DNA of 64,000 nt from Ophiura sarsii (Eukaryota > Echinodermata > Ophiuroidea > Amphilepidida > Ophiuridae): the NCBI GenBank assembly GCA_035610835.1, contig CM069454.1, positions 57,208,580-57,272,579 on the forward strand. The letters are read 5' to 3'. The position numbers were made by a program, and so were the translations under genes. Every line of letters begins with the position of its first letter. Position 1 is the first letter of the stretch. The notes under the pieces are model-generated. The model was not told the DNA's origin. It did not search any database and saw only the letters and a program-made list of their open reading frames with translations. Shown in pieces: positions 53,791 through 64,000 of the stretch.

Positions 53791-53876
53791 AAGAGACTTG
53801 GCCTGAGTCAATTTGTATGGATTCGTTCAGGGCCTACTTATGACTATAATACCAAACAGCCGCAAATCAAATAATT

Positions 53877-54425
53877 ATAATAATAATAATAATAATAAAA
53901 AAATAAAAATAATAATAATAAAAAGACTTATATAGCGCATAAAGCAACGGCATCAAAGCGCTGTACATGTACAACCATAAGACTATACACAATATACTAC
54001 ACTGCGCTACCATATATTTTAAAAGCATTATAAAAAAGTCATAAAAGTCTTAAATCTAAAAAGCGAGGGAACATTGAACATCAAAAGTCATAAAATACAG
54101 CAACAATATTATATACATGTATACAAAATATGTTAAGATTAAAAATAGAAAATTAAAATCCGCAATAGGAAATATACAAGACGGAGTGTAAAGACAAAGC
54201 AATTGCACATGGAGACAGTTATAAGTGAATATACGATGATCATTGTCATTGATGTAGCGTTGAAGCTTTGTTGGCACTGATCGCGAAATGCAATGTGGTC
54301 AACGGTCTGTTTGGATTTCTGCCACTTGCGTTCAAGTTTTCTCTTTTCCCTTTTTGAATCGCGAACAGAGTCCGTGTACCAAGGGGCTTTCGGACGTAAC
54401 GAGATCGTGCGTGTCAACAAACGTC
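53877..54425 (-). pseudogene. LINE fragment, 3' tail (ATT)n, internally deleted
   Basis: On the minus strand 54420-54270 reads TRTISLRPKAPWYTDSVRDS, then KREKRKLERKWQKSK and HIAFRDQCQQ. A 'LRPxAPWYTDxxxxxKRxxRxLERxW' string is typical of the stretch between endonuclease and reverse transcriptase in CR1/L2/jockey-type LINEs. The rest loses that character, and the piece ends on the minus strand at AGCGCTTTGATG, TATAAGTC and an (ATT)n tail (53877-53925), an L2-like 3' end. RT motifs are missing, so it is 5'-truncated and deleted. Confidence 0.65.
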
Positions 54426-54609
54426 AACATTATACCTGCATTCATCTTCGAAACTTAAGTTATTGAAGCAAGCTTATATTTGTCGATACTTTCTTTCTTG
54501 ATACAATCATATTCTAACTTTTAGCATTACATGCATCCAAAACTCTAAACCAAAAGCCACATCATTAATTTCCACAAAATCCAAGCAGAGAACACAAAAA
54601 TTAGAAATT

Positions 54610-54683
54610 GGAATTTTGATATTTTTTAAAAAGTTTGAGACATTTTGGAATGTCGTCTGCAGACGCCTACCGCGTGGAAAGTG
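54610..54683. mobile_element. TTAA-type MITE right end, abutting the next copy
   Basis: TTTGGAATGTCGTCTGCAGA and CGCGTGGAAAGTG, ending at the TTAA (54684-54687) shared with the following copy. Only about 75 bases remain. Confidence 0.8.
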
Positions 54684-54687
54684 TTAA

Positions 54688-54945
54688 CACTTTCCACGCG
54701 GCGATCGTCAGCAGAAGACAGTTCCAAAATGTCACAAAATGTTTCAAAAATGTCACAATTATTGAATATCATCACCATTATTTGGAATCACCATTAGAAA
54801 TGCATTAAAATAAGTACAAACGTGCCTAATTTTGGTTCAGTAATCCTTGAGATAGACCTTGAAATTTGGGAAGGTTTCTAAAAAAATCAAGTTTATATTA
54901 TAGCCTAGGCCTATGGTAAAACTAATACTAGCTATACGTGGAATC
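54688..54945. mobile_element. TTAA-type MITE (CACTTTCCACGCGGC), sharing TTAA with its neighbour
   Basis: Begins CACTTTCCACGCGGCGATCG directly after the shared TTAA; the interior is as in 20935; the right end is eroded (TACGTGGAATC). Confidence 0.8.
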
Positions 54946-55545
54946 ATAATGTAGCAAATTATGAACCATTTACGTTTACTCCTTTAATTTGGCCAAAAAT
55001 TCATCCAAACACCCTACCATTCCACAGTAATATACTTCAACATATTCAATTTCTACATTTTACATCATATATTCACTTATTTCACCGTATCATTTTGTTA
55101 ATGTTATAAATAAATAATATTGCTCACAAACCTGATGGGAAGACCAGAATATTCCTGCAAATGTGTAAGTACATGTATAGCGTTATCATCATACAATGCG
55201 ATTGGTGCATGACCGCGCAACAAAACTCTTACTTGGACTGTTCCAAAAACGTATAGGGGTGGCCTGTTTTTTAACCTTTATGATTTGGCGGGACCCTTAT
55301 ACACCATGATTGTATAGGTGATACCATGGACTTTATTAACGGGGTCATTAAAAAAAGGAAATTACAATGGCCTAGTCTCATCACAGAGGGGCTAATTTGT
55401 GGACGGGGAAAATCGCAAGACACATCTACTTCAACACAAAGTGTCAATGAAAATCCAATACGAACAATGTATAGATTTATTTCTACAGACGATGGTGGAC
55501 ACGAACGGCCGTAAATTTTGAATTTCCGTTTGATTATATGACCCC
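54946..55545. other. No assigned gene; 62-codon open frame 55326-55514
   Basis: The frame from ATG 55326 (MDFINGVIKKRKLQWPSL) is not recognisable and has no splice or repeat context to support it. The rest is AT-rich. Confidence 0.3.
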
Positions 55546-55548
55546 ATA

Positions 55549-55858
55549 AAATTCAGCACACGTTGGGACTAAATTATTTCATTCTAAAACCGCTGGAGTT
55601 GGATAACCAAAAAGGCTCCAGTGTCAGTATAATTTTTTGAATTTAATCCATTGTTATTCGTTCGTCCCGATTCACTTGATCACGTAGCCTCGTTCGCATA
55701 TTTAAAATTCAGCACACGTTGGGACTAAATTATTTCATTCTAAAACCGCTGGAGTTGGATAACCAACTCCAGTGTCAGTATTATTTTTTGAATTTAATCC
55801 ATTGTTAAGCGTTCGTCCCGATTCACTTGATCACGTAGCCTCGTTCGCATATTTTAAC
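55549..55858. repeat. 156 bp tandem duplication
   Basis: AATTCAGCACACGTTGGGAC starts at about 55550 and 55706. Both copies run to CACGTAGCCTCGTTCGCATA. In each, CCGCTGGAGTTGGATAACCA pairs with a following CTCCAG. Confidence 0.9.
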
Positions 55859-56715
55859 CTGAATATTCGTGAATACGCCCATGTCCGGCATCGTCTGGAT
55901 TTCTATACATTGTATACGCTGCCCTCACAGACAATCATTTAAAAAGCCCATTGCGTAGACTACGCCGCAATGGTCGCCACAACTTACTTGGCATGCATAC
56001 CTTTACATGTACTTGATGGTTTTTGAAAGAGGAGAGGGGGGAGGTCACATGAAAAGATGGGTAATGAGTTATCCAGTGGTGGCAAAAAAGGGGCATTGTC
56101 CGGGAATGTCCCCCTTCCCACTTTGCTGTCCCCTTCCCCAAGTCAGTCCACATGGCTATAGGCATTTTGACATAAATTTGCCCACTCACTTTGAAATCAT
56201 TGTGTTATCACTGTACATATTTAAAAATGTGGAACGACTATATGTACTGTTTCATGAAAAATCTGTTATTGTTAAAATTGCCTGAAATATATTTGTTCTA
56301 ATTTAGACATTTCAGAGAAATTTTAAGCTAATTTCAAGTAATTTTGACATTAAAATGCAACATTTTCGAGGTGGGGGGCAATTAGAGGGGTGAAAAGGTC
56401 GCGACTAGGGGAATCCCCCTCCGCCACTGCTGGCTGTGGAAGTTTATATCGATGTTTGCTGTACTTTAATAACATGTAATTGTCTTGGTAACATTTTAAA
56501 ATTGCCTTAAAATGGCTGCCCTTCGAAATCCTTATTTTGAGGCCTGGGGGGCCGGGGGACACTGACATTGGGAAGGGGTATAGGTACGTATGTACCGCCC
56601 TGAAGACCTCTCTTTTCACCCTCTTCTGCTAGCTCTAAAGACCCTCCTTTTGAGCCTATAAACAAATTTGGGGAAAAGTCAGTTCTTAATACCCTACTTT
56701 TTGGAGAAAATTAGT
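55859..56715. other. No gene seen
   Basis: Mixed sequence; a CCGCCACTGC end-like string at 56420 may be one terminus of a CAGTGGCG element. Frames here show no family match. Confidence 0.4.
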
Positions 56716-56721
56716 TCTTAA

Positions 56722-56961
56722 CACTTCTCCACGCGGCTATTATTTTTACCACACACAAAACAGATTTTTCAGAAACCTTTCCAAATTTTCAAAGTCTATC
56801 TCAAGGATTACTGACCCAATTCTAGACATGTTTGTACTTATGTCAATGCATTTCTCATGGTGGTTCTAATTATGGTAATGACATTCAATAATTGTGACAT
56901 TTTTTAAACATTTTGTGAAATTTTTTAATGTCGTCTGCAGCCGCCTGCCGCGTGGAAAGTG
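56722..56961. mobile_element. TTAA-type MITE, complete copy
   Basis: TTAA at 56718-56721 and 56962-56965; ends CACTTCTCCACGCGGC and GCCGCGTGGAAAGTG; same family and orientation as 53373-53613. Confidence 0.88.
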
Positions 56962-57469
56962 TTAAGACCCTGACATACGTCTAAAAACCGCTCCGCTCCT
57001 AAGCCCAAGTTATTGAGACCCCAAAAATAAGTTGAGTGTTTAACAGTACATAAGGCCTATTGCAACTTGATTTTATTATTTTTATATATCAACATACTTA
57101 GGATAAAGGGGTTATCTGCTTAACTTTAATCTCAACTATTAATGATAAGGCCAAATAAAAAAATTAAAAATGTTTAACGTCCCCTCCCGCGTCCTTTTTT
57201 GGGTCCGCTTCAATTTTATTTTATTTTTTCTTTAGTTCAGTCACAACTTTTTGGTTCAGGTATTTCAGAGTTTATGATGTTTGTAACAGCTTTGCTTCTT
57301 TCTTCATTAGAAAATATCCTAATTTATCGTACATTATAAATGCTATCGTCCGTAGATAGCAATACATGTCCGATGATATCGATGGCCCAGTGGCGGCAGA
57401 AGCAAAAAAAAAAGATTACGGGGCTGACGAACTTGGTCAAAATTGTATTTTGTAATGTTGAAACATGTT

Positions 57470-57735
57470 GAAAAAGTGCGCGCAAAGCGCAACATTTTTC
57501 ATATGAAGTCATCTTGTGTGACAAATTGAGCTTATTCAAGCTTGAAACATTGACATAAATTGGTAGCGGTATGGTGTAGAAGTCCCAAGTATGCAAATGA
57601 GCTCACTGAATACAATGTCATGCTCTACCACACATCTACCCAGTACTCAACAACGGAATAAATCTCATTATCCTCATTTGCATACTTGGGACTTATACAC
57701 CATACCCTTACCAAAATTCGCGCAAAGCGCACGAG
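57470..57735. mobile_element. Inverted-repeat element (GCGCAAAGCGC, AAGTCCCAAGTATGC)
   Basis: GGTATGGTGTAGAAGTCCCA and AGTATGCAAATGAG (57569-57602) are mirrored at 57675-57710. GCGCGCAAAGCGCAAC (57478) has a partner TTCGCGCAAAGCGCACG (57717), in direct rather than inverted sense because the motif is itself near-palindromic. Confidence 0.6.
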
Positions 57736-57739
57736 AATA

Positions 57740-59080
57740 GTCTGATGTTAGAACACATCACCTGCAGTGATTTCTAGGGGGAACGACACATCACCTGCAC
57801 CCCCCCCCCCTTGAAATTTTAGTAAGGACGTGTCCCCCCTCCCCATCTCGCTTTCGCCGCCTATGGTATGGCGGCATGGCCAACGTATTGAAACAAACTG
57901 TTCGCAATACTATTTTGTTGTCACTACAGCAAACATCATAAAAGAATAATCTGACAGCTCTTCACATAATAACGAGCAAGCAGATGCAAATTATTAAGTC
58001 TAAAGATATTACTCTGATTATGCGTATCTGGTTCTACTTCAAAAGCCATATGGCATAAAACTAGAGGAAACTTTTGACATTTACATCTACATGTATACTT
58101 GAACACTGACATATTTTAATTAAATCAAAACTGTATATTTTATTATAACTACCCTTTTTAATCATGTCAATATAGTTGCATATTGTAGCAGTACATGCCA
58201 ATTTTATGTGTAATTAAATAGTGCTCTCTCGTTTTAAGTAGCATTTGATTATAATGCTTAATTATATCCTCATTAAATGATTATGATATATTGACTAACA
58301 AGTAGGCATAATAATGGCGTATGGTCGACACTTGAAAAAACCCTATACAACAAGGCAGGCCATACACTGTTCCAGTTTAGACAGGGACTATCGAATGTCC
58401 CTGGTTTAGAGCACTGGTCTGTGGTTTGATGACTATAATATCACAACATTGACATCAGTGTACCCGGATAACTACGGGATACGCCTAATCTCATCAAAGT
58501 TATAATACCGTATTCTATAAAACAAGCTAATCAAAAGTTCTGTTTGTTATTGAAAGGCAGCGTAGTTTATGAAATGTCATAAGTGCATTCGTTAGATGTA
58601 TAAATTGCACACGTTCAAAGTTGATATTACGAATCTATAGTCAAACAGTAACCGTATGGTCAAAATATGGATTTTCCGTATTTGGTTTGGTGGAAAGTCT
58701 TATGGTTTAACATATTGAAATGCTTTTTGAAAATTCGATATGTTCCCTACAAATTAGGACATGTTTTGTAGAAAATGTTGTTCTTTTTGTATTGTAATTA
58801 ATAAAGCTAACATTTGCCGCGGACATGAACATATCGCTAATCTGGGGTATAGCCTATGCGCGCACGATTTGTGGTGAATTTGTGAAAGCACGATCAGAAG
58901 TATAGCAAAGTATATATGTCCAAGTAGAAAACATCGAGATCTATCCCGAAAAGAGGTTCTTCAAGCAGGTATCATTGTATTAAATATTTTGCACTGTTTT
59001 CATGTGAGTTAACCATCCATGCTTGTGCGAATTGCCGACTTGATAACTGTAATAATGTACTATATTATGCTCTTCCTGAA
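57740..59080. other. No gene seen
   Basis: AT-rich sequence, the least repetitive part of the right half. No splice-bordered frame recognised. Confidence 0.4.
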
Positions 59081-59084
59081 ACAC

Positions 59085-59620
59085 ATAGCTCAAAACTTCA
59101 ACGGATTCGAAACTCAGCTGCTCGACTTGTTACTTTGTCCAAGATTCGCTGTCACATTTATCTCGTCCTTCGTGATTTACATTTGGTTACCGATCAAATC
59201 TCGCATTATGTACAAGATTCTTCTGATAACCTTTTATTCTCGAGCTCTAGCAACTAAGTATCTGCCAGATATTATTCAACTATAGGAGCCCACACGCAAT
59301 CTTCGTTCTGGCTCAAAATATCTTCTTGCACATGTTTCTTCACCTTCATGTTCTACTTCATGTGGTCGCCGGGTTTTTTTCAAGATGCTTCTGCTGAACT
59401 TTGGAACAATTTACCAGATCATGTTAAAACGGCCAAAACTCTTAATCAGTTCAAATCATCGCTACAAACTATTTATTGTTAATACCTAATTTATTGTTGT
59501 TTTGTATTTTGTTACTTATTTTAACTGTTTTATTTGGTATAGCGAAGTCCCTAACTTAATTCTGCTATGCGCTCAGTAAGTATGGTTTTATCATTACTAT
59601 TATTATTATTTCATAATGCT
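59085..59620 (+). pseudogene. CR1/L2-type LINE ORF2 C-terminal end and 3' tail
   Basis: The frames read LQRIRNSAARLVTLS, then after a shift WLPIKSRIMYKILLITF and LATKYLPDIIQL, then AELWNNLPDHVKTAKTLNQF and KSSLQTIYC before TAA at about 59480. 'LQxIQNxAARL ... LHWLPIxxRIxYKILLLTF ... LWNxLPxxVK' is the conserved C-terminal segment of CR1/L2/jockey-type LINE polyproteins. At least two frameshifts and one stop (TAG 59283-59285) disable it. The tail has GCGCTCAGTAAGTATG and (ATT)n near 59595-59612. Confidence 0.8.
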
Positions 59621-59774
59621 GACCACTAGCCCCAGTTTTGTACTTTCCGACTTGATAACTAAAAGAATGTTTACTAGGCAGAACGAAAGCAGTTTTGCTG
59701 GCCAATTCTGGTCGATTTCTGCCTGGGAAATGAAATTGCCCGAGACCCCTCCCCCCTTCCCCGACTTATCGAAA

Positions 59775-62700
59775 ATATAGTTCAATGAAGCCTCTATAGT
59801 TCAATGAAGCCTCTATTATTCAATGAAGCCTCTATTATTCAATGAAGTCTCTATAATTCAATGACGCCTCTATAATTCAATGAAGCCTCTATAATTCAAT
59901 GAAGCCTCTATAGTTCAATGAAGCCTCTATAGTTCAATGCAGCCTCTATAGTTCAATGAAGCCTCTATAATTCAATGAAGCCTCTATAATTCAATGAAGC
60001 CTCTATAATTCTTATGAAGCCTCTATAATTCAATGACGCCTCTATAATTCAATGAAGCCTCTATAGTTCCATGAAGCCTCTATAGTCCAATGAAGCCTCT
60101 ATAATTCAATGAAGCCTATATAATTCAATGAAGCCTCTATAATTCAATGAAGCCTCTATAGTTCAATGAAGCCTCTATAGTTCAATGAAGCCTCTATAGT
60201 TCAATGAAGCCTCTATAGTTCAATGAAGCCTCTATAGTTCAATGAAGCCTCTATAGTTCAATGAAGCCTCTATAGTTCAATGAAGCCTCTATAGTTCAAT
60301 GAAGCCTCTATAGTTCAATGAAGCCTCTATAGTTCAATGAAGCCTCTATAGTTCAATGAAGCCTCTATAGTTCAATGAAGCCTCTATAGTTCAATGAAGC
60401 CTCTATAATTCAATGAAGCCTCTATAGTTCCATGAAGCCTCTATAGTTCAATGAAGCCTCTATAATTCAATGAAGCCTATATAATTCAATGAAGCCTCTA
60501 TAATTCAATGAAGCCTCTATAGTTCAATGAAGCCTCTATAATTCAATGAAGCCTCTATAGTTCAATGAAGCCTCTATAATTCAATGAAGCCTATATAGTT
60601 CAATGAAGCCTCTATAGTTCAATGAAGCCTCTATAGTTCAATGAAGCCTCTATAGTTCAATGAAGCCTCTATAGTTCAATGAAGCCTCTATAGTTCAATG
60701 AAGCCTCTATAGTTCAATGAAGCCTCTATAGTTCAATGAAGCCTCTATAGTTCAATGAAGCCTCTATAATTCAATGAAGCCTCTATAGTTCAATGAAGCC
60801 TCTATAATTCAATGAAGCCTCTATAGTTCAATGAAGCCTCTATAATTCAATAAAGCCTCTATAGTTCAATGAAACCTCTATAGTTCAATGAAGCCTCTAT
60901 AATTCAATGAAGCCTCTATAGTTCAATAAAGCCTCTATAATTCAATGAAGCCTCTATAATTCAATAAAGCCTCTATAGTTCAACGAAGCCTCTATAATTC
61001 AATGAAGCCTCTATAATTCAATGAAGCCTCTATAGTTCAAGGAAGCCTCTATAGTTCAATGAAGCCTCTATAGTTCAATGAAGCCTCTATAATTAAATGA
61101 AGCCTCTATAGTTCAATGAAGCCTCTATAGTTAAATGAAGCTTCTATAATTCAATGAAGCCTCTATAATTCAATGAAGCCTCTATAATTCAATGAAGCCT
61201 CTATAGTTCAATGAAGCCTCTATAATTCAATAAAGCCTCTATAGTTCAATGAAACCTCTATAGTTCAATGAAGCCTCTATAATTCAATAAAGCCTCTATA
61301 GTTCAATGAAACCTCTATAATTCAATGAAGCCTCTATAATTCAATAAAGCCTCTATAGTTCAACGAAGCCTCTATAATTCAATGAAGCCTCTATAATTCA
61401 ATGAAGCCTCTATAGTTCAAGGAAGCCTCTATAGTTCAATGAAGCCTCTATAGTTCAATGAAGCCTCTATAATTAAATGAAGCCTCTATAATTCAATGAA
61501 GCCTCTATAATTCAATGAAGCTTCTATAATTCAATGAAGCCTCTATAATTCAATAAAGCCTCTATAGTTCAATGAAACCTCTATAGTTCAATGAAGCCTC
61601 TATAATTCAATAAAGCCTCTACAGTTCAATAAAGCCTCTATAATTCAATGAAGCCTCTATAGTTCAATAAAGCCTCTATAATTCAATGAAGCCTCTATAG
61701 TTCAATAAAGCCTCTATAATTCAATGAAGCCTCTATAATTCAATGAAGCCTCTATAATTCAATGAAGCCTCTATAGTTCAATGAAGCCTCTATAATTCAA
61801 TAAAGCCTCTATAATTCAATGAAACCTCTATAGTTCAATAAAGCCTCTATAATTCAATGAAGCCTCTATAGTTCAATAAAGCCTCTATAATTCAATGAAG
61901 CCTCTATAATTCAATAAAGCCTCTATAGTTCAACGAAGCCTCTATAATTCAATGAAGCCTCTATAATTCAATGAAGCCTCTATAGTTCAAGGAAGCCTCT
62001 ATAGTTCAATGAAGCCTCTATAGTTCAATGAAGCCTCTATAATTAAATGAAGCCTCTATAGTTCAATGAAGCCTCTATAGTTAAATGAAGCTTCTATAAT
62101 TCAATGAAGCCTCTATAATTCAATGAAGCCTCTATAATTCAACAAGCCTCTATAATTCAATGAAGCCTCTAAGTTCAATTAAGCCTCTATAATTCAATGA
62201 AGCCTCTATAGTTCAATGAAGCCTATATAGTTCAATGAAGCCTCTATAATTCAACAAGCCTCTATAATTCAATGAAGCCTCTAAGGTTCAATGAAGCCTC
62301 TATAATTCAACAAGCCTCTATAATTCAATGAAGCCTCTAAGTTCAATTAAGCCTCTATAATTCAATGAAGCCTCTATAGTTCAATGAAGCCTATATAGTT
62401 CAATAAAGCCTCTATAGTTCAATGAAGCCTCTATAATTTAATGAAGCCTCTATAATTCAATGCAGCCTCTATAATTCAATGAAGCCTCTATAATTCAATG
62501 AAGCCTCTATAATTCTTATGAAGCCTCTATAATTCAATGACGCCTCTATAATTCAATGAAGCCTCTATAGTTCAATGAAGCCTCTATAGTTCAATGAAGC
62601 CTCTATAATTCAATGAAGCCTATATAATTCAATGAAGCCTATATAATTCAATGAAGCCTCTATAATTCAAGGAAGCCTCTATAGTTCAATGAAGCCTCTA

Positions 62701-63920
62701 TAATTCATTGAAGCCTCTATAGTTCAATGACGCCTCTATAATTCGATGAAGCCTCTGTAATTCAATGAAGCCTCTATAGTTCAATGAAGCCTCTATAGTT
62801 CAATGAAGCCTCTATAGTTCAATGAAGCCTCTATAATTCAATGAAGCCTCTATAATTCAATGAAGCCTCTATAATTCTTATGAAGCCTCTATAATTCAAT
62901 GACGCCTCTATAATTCAATGAAGCCTCTATAGTTCAATGAAGCCTCTATAATTCAATGAAGCCTCTATAATTCAATGAAGCCTCTATAGTTCAATGAAGC
63001 CTCTATAATTCGATGAAGCCTCTATAGTTCAATGAAGCCTCTATAGTTCAATGAAGCCTCTATAGTTCAATGAAGCCTCTATAGTTCAATGAAGCCTCTA
63101 TAGTTCAATGAAGCCTCTATAGTTCAATGAAGCCTCTGTAATTCAATGAAGCCTCTATAGTTCAATGAAGCCTCTATAATTCAAGGAAGCCTCTATAGTT
63201 CAATGAAGCCTCTATAATTCGATGAAGCCTCTATAGTTCAATGAAGCCTCTATAGTTCAATGAAGCCTCTATAGTTCAATGAAGCCTCTATAATTCAAGG
63301 AAGCCTCTATAGTTCAATGAAGCCTCTATAGTTCAATGAAGCCTCTATAGTTCAATGAAGCCTCTATAGTTCAATGAAGCCTCTATAATTCAAGGAAGCC
63401 TCTATAGTTCAAGGAAGCCTCTATAATTCAATGAAGCCTCTATAGTTCAATGAAGCCTCTATAATTCGATGAAGCCTCTATAGTTCAAATGAAGCCTCTA
63501 TAGTTCAATGAAGCCTCTATAGTTCAATGAAGCCTATATAATTCGATGAAGCCTCTATAGTTCAAATGAAGCCTCTATAGTTCAATGAAGCCTCTATAGT
63601 TCAATGAAGCCTCTATAATTCAATGAAGCCTCTATAGTTCAATGAAGCCTCTATAATTCAATGAAGCCTCTATAGTTCAATAAAGCCTCTATAATTCAAT
63701 GAAGCCTCTATAATTCAATGAAGCCTCTATAGTTCAATGAACCTCTGTAATTCAATGAAGCCTCTATAGTTAAATGAAGCTTCTATAATTCAATGAAGCC
63801 TCTTTAATTCAATGAAGCCTCTATAATTCAACTAAACCTCTGAAGCCTCTTTAGATCAATGAAGCCTATGTAAATGAACTAAGCCTCTATAATTCAATAA
63901 GGCCTCTGTAAATCAATGCC
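59775..63920. repeat. 19 bp satellite (TTCAATGAAGCCTCTATAR), ~215 copies
   Basis: The unit TTCAATGAAGCCTCTATAG or ...TATAA repeats every 19 bases over about 4.1 kb. Variant units mark larger blocks: CAACGAAGCC at 60981, 61361 and 61931 (380 = 20 units, 570 = 30 units). TTCAAGGAAGCC variants sit at the same offsets (380 and 570 apart). A 20-base variant with CTTATGAAGC lies at 60011, 62515 and 62877. Units degrade from 63830 to 63920. 19 is not divisible by three and all frames carry stops. Confidence 0.97.
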
Positions 63921-64000
63921 TAGTGGCCTCATATTGCTAAATTTAATCTTGGTAGAAAATTAGAAAACCGAAGGCATGACTGTGATTTCGTTAGGGCCTG
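63921..64000. other. Flank beyond the 19 bp satellite, no gene seen
   Basis: Unique sequence at the window edge; too short to judge. Confidence 0.4.

Noticed and set aside
55326..55514. 62-codon frame MDFINGVIKKRKLQWPSL...
   Set aside because: It has somewhat coding-like composition but no recognised family, splice signals or duplication evidence; this length is expected by chance in 64 kb.
59019..59285. 88-codon frame taken as a membrane protein
   Set aside because: Read in the neighbouring frame the same bases give a clear LINE polyprotein segment; this frame is a frameshifted shadow for most of its length.

Overview
This is a draft-assembly piece of a eukaryotic, animal nuclear genome. 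The reasons are spliced exons with GT-AG borders in matching phase, a PARP-family gene with a 4.15 kb intron, non-LTR retrotransposon fragments, dozens of small DNA-transposon derivatives with clean target-site duplications, and a 100-N scaffold gap at 47040-47139. The style (SAMD3-like gene fragments, PARP12/13-like genes, TIR elements with G/C homopolymer cores, frequent TAGGCCTA) suggests a marine deuterostome invertebrate, perhaps an echinoderm or hemichordate. I cannot name the species from sequence alone. There is no bacterial-type gene organisation.

Layout. 1-2300: AP-1-like satellite, a candidate non-coding first exon (400-511) and a 285 bp tandem duplication. 3026-7603: remains of a SAMD3-like gene on the + strand, with nonsense codons, an in-frame triplicated exon and a tandemly duplicated last exon. 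8485-19650: foldback elements, a second AP-1-like satellite, MITEs, AT microsatellite and an 85 bp tandem repeat. 20472-26488: the best gene in the window, the last two coding exons of a PARP12/PARP13(ZAP)-type mono-ADP-ribosyltransferase. It carries a ~400-residue Ser/Thr/Pro repeat tail and ends in a CaaX-like box (CIIL). Its intron is full of nested DNA elements. 28309-39590: about four diverged copies of a non-coding segmental repeat, dissected by hAT-, mariner- and Helitron-type insertions and by a 3.8 kb foldback element flanked by an 8 bp duplication. 39590-41205: 38 bp satellite with an internal dyad. 44784-44896: first coding exon of a probable second gene, a CCCH zinc finger of PARP12/ZAP flavour. 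47140-51302: a 4.2 kb inverted repeat next to the assembly gap. 53877-54425 and 59085-59620: LINE fragments. 59775-63920: about 4.1 kb of a 19 bp satellite with higher-order structure.

Two themes stand out. First, both recognisable parts of a ZAP/PARP12 architecture (CCCH finger; PARP domain plus C-terminal prenylation-like box) lie in the same window and orientation, but in an order that implies two neighbouring genes. Second, three unrelated repeat families each carry dense iterations of a short motif that matches a known animal transcription-factor consensus (AP-1, YY1, p53-family half-site).
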